The position numbers were made by a program, and so were the translations under genes. Below the pieces are notes generated by a model. It was not told where the DNA came from, searched no databases, and was given only the letters and a program-made list of their open reading frames with translations. Positions 10,615 through 24,404 of a DNA stretch of 64,000 bases are shown here, piece after piece (position 1 is the stretch's first letter; each line of letters starts with the position of its first letter). Source of the stretch: Gymnothorax reevesii. Lineage: Eukaryota > Chordata > Actinopteri > Anguilliformes > Muraenidae. The stretch spans positions 68,837,876 through 68,901,875 of the forward strand of contig CM056576.1 of the NCBI GenBank assembly GCA_029721435.1, in the 5' to 3' direction.

Positions 10615-13042
10615 TTAGGTGGTCAAGCTCGTAGGGCTGAAACCCTATTGTTTTTGTGCTGGTTTATTATTATTAAGGGTTCAAGCCCGTAGGGCCAAAA
10701 CCCTATAGTTTTTGTGCTGGTTTATTATTATTATTATTATTATTATTAGGGCCCGAGCCAACTGCAAGTCGTCTGCGAAGGCCCTATTGAAATCGCGCTG
10801 TTTATTATTATTATTTTTCCGACATTTCAAAGGCCAATTTCGCCCCTTTCCCAATTGTGAAAATGCATCTAACTTTCCACATTCGTCCGGCCAGATCCGA
10901 AATTTGATATTTGTGGGAGCTTGTTCATAATCGACGCAAAATGCGAAAATAGCACCCCCTAAACACGTTTTAAAATTCCCGTAGGGAAATTTGGTAACTT
11001 TCTCCTAGGCAAAAGAAATTTGGTTACATATGTATCATACCCAGACAAACAAAAAATTTCATTGGAGCCACACTCTAAACCCAACAGGAAGTCGGCCATT
11101 TTGAGTTGAATTTTTGAATTTTAAAACAAACCTCTCCGAGGGATTTTCCCTGATCGACTTCAAATTTGATAGAGATCATCTAGAGACCAAGCTGATCAAA
11201 AATTGTTGTGTGCATGTCTGTAGGTCAAAGGGCGTGGCTGCTAGGGCATGACAAAGTTTGGCAACTCGCAAAAAAATTTTCAAAATGCTCTCACGCCAAC
11301 ATACTTGATCGGAGCACCTTCAAACTTGCTGGAAATGATGATGGCTCTGCCCTGAATGTTTCAATATAATTTGTACTTCCCACATTACTAATAGCGCCCC
11401 GCGGTGGTAACAGGAAGTGATCAGTTCAGTGACTTTGTTGTAGGCAGACGAAATTCGATACACTTATGTAACATATCCAGACATAAAAAAACCCAATGGA
11501 GCCACGCTCTAAACCCAACAGGAAGTTGGCCATTTTGATTTGAATTTTTGAATTTTAAAACAAACTCCTCCTAGGGTTTTCGACCGATTGACTTCAAATT
11601 AGGCAAAGATCATCGAGAGACCTAGTTGATCAAAAGTTGTGCTCTGCATGTCTGTCGGTCAAAGAGTGTGGCTGCTAGGGTGTGACAAATATTGGCGACT
11701 CGCCAAAAAAGTTTCAAAATGTTCTCACGCCAACATTCTTGATTGTAACAGCTTCAAACTTGCTGGAAATAATGATGGCTCCACCCTGAACGTCAGGATA
11801 TCATGATTTCCCACTTTACTGATAGCGCCCCCCGGTGGTAACAGGAAGTGAGCAGTTTGGTTACTTTTTCGTAGGTAGATGAAATTCGATAGGCATATGT
11901 ATCATACCCAGACATATAAATAAAACTCATTGTAGCCACGCCCTAAACGCAACAGGAAGTCAGCCATTTTGATTTGAATTTTTGAATTTTGAAACAAACT
12001 CCTCCTACGGTTTTCGACTGATTGACTTAAAATTTGTTACAGTTCATCTAGATACCAAGCTGACGAAAAGTTGTGCTCTGCATGTCTGTAGGGAAAAGGG
12101 TGTGGCTGCTCGGGTGTGACAAAGTTCGGCGACTAGCCAAAAAATTTCAAAATGCTGTCATGCTAACATACTTGGCCGTAAAAGGTTTAATCTTGCTGGA
12201 GATAATGTTGGCTCCGCCCTGAATGTCAAAATATATTAACTTCTCACTTTATTATGCGCCCCGTGGTGGAAATAGGAAGTGTCCATTTTTTACTTTAACA
12301 TGTATTGATGAGACATAGTTGAACCCATCAACTTCATTCCACTTCTAAAATGTGCAGAACAAGTTGATGAAGCCATATTATGAATGCTATGAAGCTTAAA
12401 TTAATGGCGTTCGTGTTGCAATGCGGCGAAGATGGATCCTTTGCCATGAAAATATGTTTGTTTTTTTGATGTCTCTACTGTACTCGTATCATCATAAAAA
12501 TTGATACACAGGTCAAAGATGGCAAGCTGTTAAATTTGATAGGGTCCTCGCCTATGGGGGGAGCAAAATGTCTCTATAGCGCTCCCTTGTGGAAACAGGA
12601 AATGCTATATTTTACATTGACATTGGCCTATTTTCTTGAAACTTTGCATTAGTACTGACGGTCTGACCCTGAATGCACCTGCCCAAATTTGGTTACGCTC
12701 AGAGCGCCCCCTGGTGGATGAACTATCAATTTTTCATAACTCCTTCCTGCTTTGTCCGATTCGCTCGAAAATTTTTCTCAGATTGGTGCCTGCACTTGAC
12801 CTGTCCACTGGTCGTGAGTGCAGATCTGCTTCCGTCAGGATCTCACCACTACCTCCAACATGCACAAGAGTGCGAGGGCCCATTCAATGCTGCTTGCAGC
12901 TTTAATTATTATTATTATTAGGGCCCGAGCCGACTGAAAGTCGTCCGAGGACCCTATTGAAATCGTACTGTTTATTTTTATATTATTAGGGCCTGAGCAC
13001 GACTGCAAGTCGTCCGCGGAGGACCCTATTGAAATCATGCTG

Positions 13043-13073
<31 letters not shown>

Positions 13074-16000
13074 GGGCCCGAGCACGACTGCAAGTCGTCC
13101 GTGGAGGACCCTATTGAAATCATGCTGTTTATTATTATTATTATTATTATTATTATTCCTCTGACATTTCAAGGGCCAATTTCGCTCCTTTCCCGATGGT
13201 GAAAACGCGTCTAACTTTCCACAGACGTCTGGCCTCATCCGAAATTTGATATTTTTATGCGGTTATACAGGTTTGACCCCAAATGCCGAAAAAGCGCCCC
13301 CTAAACACGTTTCAAAATTCCCATAGGGAAATTCGGTTACTTTGTCGTAGGCAGACAAAATTTGGTAGTTATATGCTTTGTAACAAGACATACAAAAAAC
13401 TTAGTTGGAGCCACGCCCTAAACCCAACAGGAAGTCGGCCATTTTTATTTGAATTTTTGAATTTTAAAACGAACTCCTCCTAGGGATTTCGCCGAATCAA
13501 CTTCAAATTTGGTAGAGATCATTGTGAGACCAAGGTGATTAAAAGTTGTGCTCTGCAGATCTGCAGGTCAAAGGGCGTGGCTGCTAGGGCGTGACAAATT
13601 TTAGTGACTTGAGGAAAAAATTTCACAATGCTCTCACATCCAAACACTTGATTTCAGAAGCTTCAAACTTGCTAAAAATGATAAGGGCGCCCCCCTAAAC
13701 ACTATGATTTATTAACTTTCCACTTTGCTAATAGCGCCCCCCGGTGGTAACAGGAAGTGACCACTCGTTACTTCCACTTGTACTGATGACACATTGTTGA
13801 ACCCATCAACTTCATTCTACTTCTAAAACATGCAGAACAAGTTGATGAAGCTACGTTGTAAACGCTGTATGCTACTTTGTCGTCCGTCCGTCCGTCCGTC
13901 CGAGATAAAGGGGACAGCTTTACTCAGAAACTACTACAGATACAGTAACCAAATTTGGTGTGTAGCTTCAGACCATAAAGGCCTTGATTGAGTTCGAAAA
14001 TGAGAAGTGCACGATTGGCGGGGGATGTTGTAGAACATGTCGACTGGTTATTATTAGGGCCCGAGCCGACTGCAAGTCGTCTGCGGAGGGCCCTATTGAA
14101 ATCGCGCTGTTTATTATTATTTTTTTTTTTTTTTTTTTTTTATTATTCTTCCGATTTTACAAAGGCAAATTTCGCCCCTTTCCCTGTTGTGAAAACGCGT
14201 CTAACTTTCCCGATTCGTCCGGCCGGATCCGAAATTCGATATTTTTGGGCGGTCGCACAGGTTCGACCCCAAATGTCGAAAAAGCGCCCCCTAAACACGT
14301 TTAAAAATTCCCATAGGGAAATTCGGCTACTTTGTCGTAGGCAGACAAAATTCAGTTGTTATGTGCCTTGTAACAAGGCACACAAAAAACTTCATTAGGG
14401 CCACGCCCTAAACCCATCAGAAAGTCGGCCATTTTGATTTGAATTTTTGAATTTTAAAACGAACTCCTCCTAGGGATTTCGTCGGAACTGCTTCAAATTT
14501 CGTAAACATCATCGAGAAACCAACCTGATTAAAAGTTGTGCTCTGCAGATCTGTAGGTCAAAGGGCGTGGCTGCTAGGGCGTGACAAATTTTAGTGACTT
14601 GAGGGAAAAATTTCACAACAATCTCAAACCCAAATACTTGATTGGAGTAGCTTCAAACTTGCTGAACATGATGAGGGCACCGCCTTGAACGGCCTGATAT
14701 ACTAACTTTTCACTTTGCTAATAGCGCCCCCCTGTGGTAACAGGAAGTGACCACTCATTACTTCCACTGGGACTGATGGCACAATGTTGAACCAATCAAC
14801 TTCTTTCTTCTTGTAAAACATTCACAACAAGTTGCTGAAGCTACATTATGAACATTGTGTAGCTACGAGTAATGCCGTCCGTTTGGCGAAGCGGCGACTT
14901 TAGATCCCTCGCCATGAAAATACGTTTGGGATTCCCAATGCTCTCACGCCCACATACTTGACTGTAGTAGCTTCAAACTTGCTAGACATGATCATTGCTC
15001 GGCCCTGAACGTCTAAATGCATAAAATTTCCACTTTGCTACTAGCGCCCCCCTGTGGTAACAGGAAATGACCAGCCATTACTTTCACTTGCAGTGATGAC
15101 ACATAGTTGAACACCCCAACCTCATTCCACTTCTATTACATGCAAAACTAATAGATGAAGCTACCTTATGAATGCTGTGAAGCTACGCATAATGGCGTCC
15201 GTGTAGTGACGCGGCGACTTTCCATCTCTCGCCATGAAAATACGCTTGGGTTTTTGATGTCTTTAATAAACTTGTATCATCATAAAAATTGATTTGCAAG
15301 TCAAGGGTGTCAAGTTCTCACATCTGATTGGGGTTTTGCCTACGAGAGCAGCAAAATGCCTCGATAGCGCCCCCTTGAAATTTTCAAAAACCCCGCCCCA
15401 TAGGGGTTTTTTTGGGGTAGGAAAATGAAAATTGGTACACATGTGTATTTGGCCAAGTCGCACAAAAAAGTCTCTGGCATCATTTGTCTACGCCAAACAG
15501 GAAGTCGGCCATTCTGATTTTTACTTGTCATTTCTCCCTGATTTCCACATATTGTATTTTAACGCACTCCTCCTACAGATTTCATCCATTCAGAACCATA
15601 TTTATCAATAAACATCAAAAGACCATGCTGATCAAAAGTTGTGCTCTGCAGGTCTGTAGGTCAGTGGGCGTGGCTACCAACAGGAAGTGACCAGTTTTAA
15701 CTTTCACTTGTACTGATGACACATAGTTGAACCCATCAACTTTATTTCCCCTGCACAACATGTAGAAGAAGTTGCTTAAACTACCTTACAAATGCTGTGA
15801 TGCTTCGAATAATGGCGTCCGTGTGGCGATGCGGTGACACTGGATCCCTCGCCATGAAAATACGTTTGTTTTTGATGCTCTTAATGAATTCGTATCATCA
15901 TGCAAATTGATATGCTGGTCAAGGGTGGTGAGCTCCAACATCTGATTGGGGCGATGCCCATGAGGACAGCAAAATGCCTCGATAGCGCCCCCTTGAAATT

Positions 16001-19000
16001 TTCAAAAACCCCTCCCCATAAGGGTTTTTTTGGAATAGGAGGATGAATATTGATACACATGTGTATGTTGCCAGTTCAAACAAAAAAGTCTCTGGCACCA
16101 TTGGTCAATTCCAAACAGGAGGTCAGCCATTTTGATTTCACTGTGTCATTTTGGCTCGATTTCCACATATTGCATTTTAAAGAACTCCTCCTCGCGATTC
16201 CGTCCAATCAACCTAAGACTTACTTCTGATCATCAAGAGACCATGCTGACCAAAAGTAGTGCTCTGCATGTCTGTCGCTAAATGGGCCTGGCCGCCCTGG
16301 TTTCCCCATTTCAGATGCCTCGCCAAACACATTCGAGCTGCTCGCTCACCCTCATACTTCATTCAAATTGCTTCAAAATGGTAAAAGCCCCACCCTGAAC
16401 GCCTCGATGTGCTGCTAAACAATCTAGCTCATCGCGCCCCCTTATGGAAACAAAGAATGCCACATTTTATGTTGAAATTGGCAGATTTGCTCAAAACTTC
16501 ACATTTGTGCTTAGGGTCTGCCGCTGAATGCACCTGCCCAAATTTGGTTACACTCCGAGTGCCTGCTGATGGATGAAGTATCAACTTATCATAACTCCTT
16601 CAGCTTTGTCCGATTCGCTCGTCCTTTCTCTCAGGTTGGGGTAGGCACTTGACCTGTCCAATGGTCGTGAGTGCACAGGTGCACCCGTCAGGATCTCACC
16701 ACAACCCCAATGTGCGCATGGGGGCGAGGGCCCGTTCAACGCTGCTTGCAGCTTTAATTATTATTATTATTCCTTTGACATTTCAAGGGCCAATTTCGCC
16801 CCTTTCTCAATGGTGAAAACGCATATAACTTTCCACAGACGTCCGGACTCATCCGAAATTTGATATTTTTATGCGGTCATACAGGTTTTTCCCCAAATGC
16901 CGAAATAGCGCCCCCTAAACACGTTTCAAAATTCCCATGGTGAAATTTGATTACTTTGTCATAGGCCGACGAAATTCAGTATTTACATGCTTTGTAACTA
17001 GGCATACAAAAAACTTCATTGGAGCCACGCCCTAAACCCAACAGAAAGTCGGCTATTTTGATTTGAATTTTTGAATTTTAAAACGAACTCCTCCTAGGGA
17101 TTTCGCCCAATCGACTTCAAATTTGGTAAAATGTATTGTGAGACCTAGCTGATCAAAAGATGTGCTCTGCAGATCTGTAAGTCAAAGGGCGTGGCTGCTA
17201 GGACGTGACAAATTTTTGTGACTTGAGGAAAAAATTTCACAACGCTCTCACAGCCAAATACTTGATTTTAGAAGCTTCAAACTTGCTGAACATGATGAGG
17301 GCGCCACCCTGAATGTCCTTATATATTAACTTGCCACTTTTCTAATAGCGCCCCCCTGTGGTAACAGGAAGTGACCACTCGTTACGTCCACTTCTACTGA
17401 TGACACAATGTTGAACCCATCAACTTCATTCTACTTCTAAAACATGCAGAACAAGTTGCTAAAGCTACATTATGAACGTTGTATAGCTACAAGTAATGGC
17501 GTCTGTGTGGCAACGAGGTGACTTTGGATCTCTCGCCATGAAAATACGTTTGGGATTCCCAATGCTCTCACGCCCACATACTTTATTGTAGTAGCTTCAA
17601 ACTAGCTGATCATAATAATTGCTCCCCCCTTAACGTCCTGATGCATTAACTTCCCACTTTGCTACTAGCGCCCCCCTGTGGTAACAGGAAGTGTCCAGTA
17701 ATTACTTTCACTTCTACTGATGACACATAGTTGAACACATCAACCTCATTCCACTTCTGTTACATGCAGAACAAATTAATGAAGCTACCTCATAAATGCT
17801 GTGCACCTACGCATAATTGCGTACGTGTAGTGACGCGGCGACTATCCACCCCTCGTCATGAAAATACGTTTAGGTTTTTGATGCCTTTAATGAACTTGTA
17901 TCATCATAAAAATTGATAGACAGGTCAAGGGTGGCGAGCTCTCACATTGTATTGAGGGTTTGCCCTTGAGGGCAGCAAAATGCCTCGAAAGCGCCCCCTT
18001 GAAATTTTAAAAAACCCCTCCCCATAGGAGTTTTTTTGGAGTAGGAAGATGAAAATTGGTACACATGTGTATTTGGCCAAAACGCACAAGAAAGTCTCTG
18101 GCATCATTGGTCTACTCTTAAAAGGAAGTCAGCCATTTTGATTTTACCGTGTCATTTTTGCCTGATTTCCACACATTGTATTTTAACGCACTCCTCCTAG
18201 AGATTTCATCCAATCAAAACCAGATTTATTAGTAAACATCAAGAGACCATGTTGATCAAAAGTTGTGCTCTGCAGGTCTGCAGGTCAGTGGGCGTGGCCG
18301 CTAACAAGAAGTGACCAGTTTTTCTTTTCACTTGTACTGATGACACATAGTCGAACCCATCAACTTTATTCTCCCTGTACAACATGTAGAAGAAGTTTTT
18401 TAAGCTACCTTACGAATGCTGTGATGCTTCGAGTAATGGCGTCTGTGTGGCGATGCAGTGACAATGGATCCCTCGCCATGAAAATACATTTGGCTTTTTG
18501 ATGTCTTTTATAAACTTGTATCATCATAGAAATTGATAGACAGGTCAAGGGTGGTGAGCTCTCACATCTGATTGGGGCGTTGCCCATGAAGGCCGCAACA
18601 TGCCTCAATAGCGCCCCCTTGAAATTTTCAAAAACCCTTCCTCATAGGGGTTTTCTAAAAGTAGAAATATGAAAATTGGCACACGTGTATTTGGCCAAGA
18701 CGCACAAAAAAGTCTCTGACATCATTTGTCTACTCCAAACAGGAAGTCGGCCATTTTTATTTTAACGTGCCATTCTTGCCTGATTTCCACATATTGTATT
18801 TTACCGCACTCCTCCCAGAGATTTCATCCATTCAAAACCAGATTTATTATGAAACATTGACAGACCATGCTGATCAAAACCTGTGCTCTGCAGGTCTGTA
18901 GGTCATTGGGCATGGCCGCTAACAGGAAGTGACCAGTTGTGACTTTCATTTGTACTGATGACACACAGTTGAACCCATCAAGTTTATTCCCCCTGTAAAT

Positions 19001-20030
19001 CATGTAGAAGAAGTTGCTTAAACTACTGTACGAATGCTGTGATGCTTCGAGTAATGGCGTCCGTGTGGCGATGCGGTGACAATGGATCCCTCGCGATGAA
19101 AACATGTTTGTGTTTTTGATGTTCTTAATGAATTTGTATCATCATGCAAATTGATCTGCCGGTCAAGGATGGTGAGCTCCAACAATTGATTGGGGCGGTG
19201 CCCATGAGGGCAGCAAAATGCCTTGATAGCGCCACCTTTAAATTTTGAAAAACCCCTCCCCATAAGGGTTTTTTTTTGTAATAGGAAAATGAAAATTGGT
19301 ACACATGTCTATGTTGCCAATTCAAACAAAAAAGTCTCTGGCACCTTTGGTCAATTCCAAACAGGAAGTCAGCCATTTTGATTTTAATGTGTCATTTTGG
19401 CCCGATTTCCACATATTGCATTTTAACGAACTCCTCCTAGCGATTCCGTCTAATCAACCTAATATTTATTTCAGATCATCAAGAGACCATGCTGATCAAA
19501 CGTAGTGCTCTGCATGTCTGTCGCTAAATGGGCCTGGCTGCCATGGTGTCCCCATTTCAGATGCCTCGCCAAACACATTCGAGCTGCTCTCTCTCCCTCA
19601 TACTTCATCCAAATGGATTCAAAATTCCTGTACATGGTAAAAGTTCCACCCTGAACGCCTTGATGTGCTGCTAAACAATCTACCTCATCATGCCCCCTTA
19701 TGGAAACAGAAAATGCCATATTTTAGGTTGAAATTGGCCGATTTGCTGAAAACTTCACATTTGTGCTTAGGGTCTGCCCTTGAATACACCTGCCCAAATT
19801 TGTTTACACTCTGAGCGACTTCAGGTGGATGAATTATCAACTTATCATAATTCCTTCAGCTTTGTTCGATTCGCTCGACACTTTCTCTCAGGTTGGGGCC
19901 GGCACTTGACCTGTCCAATGGTCTTCAGTGCACAGCTGCACCCGTCAGGATCTCACCACAAACCCCAACGTGCGCAAGGGGGCAAGCAACGCCGTTCAAC
20001 GCTGCTTGCAGCTTTAATTATTATTATTTT
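10615..20030. repeat. 9.4 kb array of complex modular repeats
   Basis: A mosaic of related blocks. A hairpin-forming block (AGGGCCCGAGC ... GGGCCCT) follows TTA runs at about 10747, 12921, 12989, 13073 and 14056. A body made of recurring CAGGAAGTCGGCCATTTTGA, CAAAGGGCGTGGCTGCTAGG and GCGCCCCC..GTGGTAACAGG segments follows. An end block GCTGCTTGCAGCTTTAATTA sits at about 12887, 16739 and 20000. These divide it into at least three long units of 2.2 to 3.3 kb; inside the first the CAGGAAGT segment repeats with a spacing of about 430 bp. No coding potential. I recognise this as an abundant fish repeat type but cannot assign a class. Confidence 0.7.
13880..13905 (+). repeat. CGTC tetranucleotide repeat
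   Basis: Five to six tandem copies of GTCC/CGTC inside the modular array, followed by GAGATAAAGG. A simple microsatellite. Confidence 0.8.
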
Positions 20031-21490
20031 TGTTCTTCAGAAATGTTTTCACGAATTCCTGTGAGATGGTAAATGGTAGAGACCTGAAATTTTGCACATT
20101 GGTTGGAAGTTGTGTTTAAACGCTGCCCAAGCCATTTTTAACTCAATCGGCCTGATGGTGGTGCTATATTTCAAGAGACACATTTTTTTTTTTCACTTTG
20201 AAGGTCATAATTCCTACGTGTAAGTCTAATTTACATGAAACTTGGAAAAGACATTGGTCCAAACTCAACAACTTTCCTTTAAGGACTGCTAAGGTCCACC
20301 ATATTAGATATTCCAGAATTTTGAATTTTTTGAAAAACACGTTTTTGACATCTCTTCCTAGGCCTTAAGTCCGATTTCTTCAACATTTGCTGTGGATCAT
20401 CATTGGACCAAGCTTATCAAAGACTACATAAAGCTTGTTGTAATCTCATTTTGATTCCATGATATTGACCAATGAACTTCAGCAGGGGTGTGGCTTAGCA
20501 CATAAATGGTCACAATTCAAACACCATTGAGCCAATCATCACAGAACTTGCAGAATTTGGCCATATAAATACCAGAGACATACCTTGACAGTTTCATGCA
20601 AATCAGCCCATAGGAGGTGCTGTAAATGCAAAAAATGGGCATGGCATGACACAAATCAGAGTATAAATCAGCACTTGTTTGTCCTATAGCCATAGAACTC
20701 ATAGGATATACACTGCCTGGCCAAAAAAAAGTCGCACACTCAAATATTTAGTTGGAACCCCTGTAGCTTTGATTACAATGCATATTCGTCTTGTCATTGT
20801 TTTCACAACTATATGCAATGCCAGAACATCTCTTTTCGATCAGAAATGCCATGATTTTTGTCCAAGATCTTGTCTTCTCGACATAATGGTTGAACCACTC
20901 GGTGGTCTTGAGTACATCCCAATGACTTTTATTATGTTAGAGGTCAGGACTTTGTGGTGGAAAATTTGTTTGTGAAAATGATTCCTCCTGCTTGGTTTTG
21001 TCATTCATGGTTTTCTTTGCTAAATACAGGCCAATAACTTGCCCGTTCTGAAATACTGTGACATCGTTTCCACCATCAGGGAATGTGTTTTCCGACATGA
21101 TTTTGTAAGAAATGAATAGCGACGCACTTCATCAGTCAGGGTTAAAATTATTATTGCCATCTGAAACATATTAATAACCGCAATAATGATCCAATTTTAG
21201 AATTTGTTCATTAACTTCCAAACGGTGACTTTTTTTTGGCCGGGCAGTGTATTTATATAAGTACTTGAAACACACCCTGAAAATTTCATTCAATTTAATT
21301 GATAGGGGGCGCGATAAATGCAAAACAAAACAGCATGGTATAACACAAATCAGACTATAAATCAGCAATTGTTTGTCCTTTAGCTATAAAACATACAGGA
21401 TATATTCATATAAGTACTTGAAGCATACACTGAAAATTTCATTCAAATTGTTAAATAGGGGGCGCTATAAATGCAAGAACGGTTTGACCG
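20031..21490. repeat. Unclassified repeat with about 180 bp duplication
   Basis: The stretch repeats an approximately 180 bp unit containing ACACAAATCAG, TATAAATCAGCA and TTGTTTGTCCT (around 20650 and 21345), then TAAGTACTTGAA and GAAAATTTCATTCAA. A non-autonomous Tc1-like element sits between two of the copies. No coding capacity. Confidence 0.55.
20711..21249 (-). mobile_element. Non-autonomous Tc1-like element
   Basis: Starts CACTGCCTGGCCAAAAAAAA and ends with the inverse TTTTTTTTGGCCGGGCAGTG. It is flanked by TA on both sides (20709-20710, 21250-21251). At 539 bp it holds only a remnant of transposase sequence with many stops. It interrupts the surrounding tandem repeat, so it is the younger of the two. 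Confidence 0.85.
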
Positions 21491-22960
21491 GTTCCATTCA
21501 TCTTTGGTGTCAAGGTATATTGGCAGGATATGCTGTCCGCGGTAGATTTCCATGACCTAGGCATTATTCTCAAGGTCATTATGACCATTTGACCATTTCC
21601 AAATTCCTTGTCAAAATGATATCTCAATAACGTTTTACCGATTCCATTCATCTTTGGTGTCAAGGTGTATTTGGGGCAGCTGACATAGTATTCAGCTCCA
21701 TCTGTCTGTCTGTCTGGCCGGCCGTCCATCCCGTTTGATATACTTCAAGAATGATATCTCAAGAATGGTTTGACTGATTTCATTCATCTTTAGTCACAAG
21801 GTGTATTAGGGGTGGCAGACATAGTATTCAGCTCCATCCGTCCGCTCATCTGTCCGTCATGTCCTGTTTGTTGTGAACGCGATATCTCAAGAACGGTTTG
21901 ACCGTTTCCATTCAACTTTGGTGTCAAGGTGTATTCGGGGAGTGCTCACAGCCCACTTGATTTACGTGACATTGCCGTTATTCTCAAGGTCATTACAACC
22001 ATTTGACCACTTACAAATACCTAGTCAACATGGTATCTCAAGAACGGTTTGACAGATTCCATTCATCTTTGGTTTCAAGGTGTATTAGGGCCGGGGGACA
22101 TAGTATTTAGCTCCGTATGTCCGTCCATCTGTCATGTTCAGTTTGTTGTGAATGCGATATCTCAAGAACGGTTTGACGGATTCCATTTATCTTTGGTGTC
22201 AAGGTCTATTGGGGGTTGCTCACAGCGTACTTGATTTACGTGACTTTGGCATTATTCTCAGGGTCATTACAACCATATTACCACTTTACAAATACCTTGT
22301 CAACATGATATCTCAGGAACGGTATGACCGATTCCATTCATCCTTGGTGTCAAGGTGTATTAGGGCCAGGGGACATAGAATTCAGCTCCGTATGTCCGTC
22401 CATCCATCATGTTCCGTTTGTTGTGAACGCGATATCTCAAGAACGGTTTGACGGATTCCATTTATCTTTGGTGTCAAGGTCTATTGGGGGTTGCTCACAG
22501 CGTGCTTGATTTACGTGACTTTGGCATTATTCTCAAGGTCATTACAACCATATTACCACTTACAAATACCTTGTCAACATGGTATCTCAAGAACGGTTTG
22601 ACAGATTCCATTCATCTTTGGTTTCAAGGTGTATTAGGGCTGGGGGACATAGTATTCAGCTCCGTATGTCTGTCCATCCGTCATGTTCCGTTTGTTGTGA
22701 ACGCGATATCTCAAGAACGGTTTGACGGATTCCATTTATCTTTGGTGTCAAGGTCTATTGGAGGTTGCTCACAGCGTACTTGATTTACGTGACTTTGGCA
22801 TTATTCTCAAGGTCATTACAACCATATTACCACTTACAAATACCTTGTCAACATGATATCTCAGGAACGGTATGACCGATTCCATTCATCCTTGGTGTCA
22901 AGTTGTATTAGGGCCAGGGGACATAGTATTCAGCTCCGTCAGTCCATCTGAATTATAAAT
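21490..22960. repeat. Satellite array, 275 bp period
   Basis: GATATCTCAAGAACGGTTTG recurs at 21881, 22156, 22431 and 22705 (one base change), giving a period of 275, 275 and 274 bp, with partial copies at each edge, so about five units. Each unit contains two diverged copies of a shorter block (TATCTCAAGAACGGTTTGAC followed by ATTCCATT.ATCTTTGG). The open frames read across it (for example 22448-22783) are repeats of one peptide and show no sign of being genes. Confidence 0.9.
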
Positions 22961-24404
22961 CTTTAAATTGGGTAACCCATAAATAGCCAAATTTGGCTTC
23001 TGCACAAAGGGGTTAAAAGTAGGGGTTGTGGTTCACCTTGTTGCAATGAATGATCTCATGTTTCAGATGAGGGACCACCTGAGTGTGTTGCTGACAGTTG
23101 CCAGTAAAAACTATCATAAGGAAATTTGTACAGTAGTATACATGTATATGATGTCTCCAATTCAATTAGAGACTTTTCTTAAAAAGTTTGCTTCTTTCAA
23201 ACAATAAAGACAATTGTTTTGCAAACTCATGTTAAAGGCTTTTTATGTTGCCTGGCAGGCAGCTTCAGTGTTAGACAAGAGGCCGGTGGTTTGTTTGGTT
23301 TCATGTAACATAATTGTTATCCTAATATAGCAGTACTCTATATTAGGAAACTTAAACAAACATTAAGCCTGTTCAAACATTGACAGCACTGTTCTATAAT
23401 AACTAAAAAGCTGCTTAAAGCGGTAGCTACTTCAGATTTTCTCCAAGTACAAGTTGTATGAGGCTAAATACCTTTGCTGCTTTCTTTGTCCTTTGCAGTA
23501 CACTGCTTGGGTCCCATGCTGGAATCCAGTGCTCCCTCAAGCCTCTAAAGACTCATGTGAAGTGTTCGGTATCTAATATAAGGTGGCTAATACATTTATT
23601 GTGATTTAGTTACCTCAAACAGCCCTTTAATATAAGTTGGCTAAATACAGTCTGTGGGTATATGGACTCCCAGCTATCCTGCGTTTTAACGTTTTTTCTA
23701 ACTACCTGGTTAGCTTGCTGGCTAAGTTGGTGACCTGCCTTTGAATCTCCATTCTCTAGTTATCTAGCAAGCAAACTGTTTTTATCTGCCTAGCAAGATG
23801 CAGTAATCAGTCACCTAAATTAATTTGATGGTAAATAGGCTCTTTGTGCTGAGTGTAGCATAACTGCTAACAGGACATCACACTATGTTTCAAGTGAAGA
23901 GATTTCTACCATCGATTTCCTGGAAATAAGCCAGTAGGCAACTACTCCCCTTAAACTCTGTCAATCACATCTGTCAAATCATGACTTTACATCCTTTTTA
24001 TTGTATCAAATGACTGAATGAAACCAAATTTATTAGAAAAAAATTGACTCTTGAACTTTCCTCTGCATGACAGAAACCATCTACGGAAAAAATTTAATTG
24101 GTATTGGTAATTGGTACTTTAATTTTTTAGCGTGGCTCATGTACCATCCATTAACATAGCGGGGGAAAGTTTATTACCAACACTGCATTCAGCCACTAGA
24201 TGGTGATAAAGATATTTTGGCTTCACTCTTGGGGAGCTGTTAGGTTGTCCATCCTCATATACAGTCAATGGTGATACTGCATTAAAACCCAACATTATTT
24301 TTGTATGGATATAATGACGAGGTCTGTGATTACTGCCGCAGAAATCTACTCTCAATGGGTTCTATTCTCCCAATAGCGCGTAAGTCCAGGAGTGTAAGAC
24401 CACT
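22961..24404. other. Intron, nothing recognised
   Basis: AT-rich sequence, no gene, no repeat I can name and no splice-bordered open frame matching PLC-beta. Confidence 0.5.

Noticed and set aside
10615..20030. CRISPR-like array
   Set aside because: Repeats are long, diverged and not separated by uniform spacers, and the DNA is vertebrate.
22049..22783. Long plus-strand frames repeating DSIHLWCQG and FDGFHLSLVSRSIGG
   Set aside because: They are translations of the 275 bp satellite; the frame stays open because the unit length is nearly a multiple of three by chance. No start or regulatory context, no homology.
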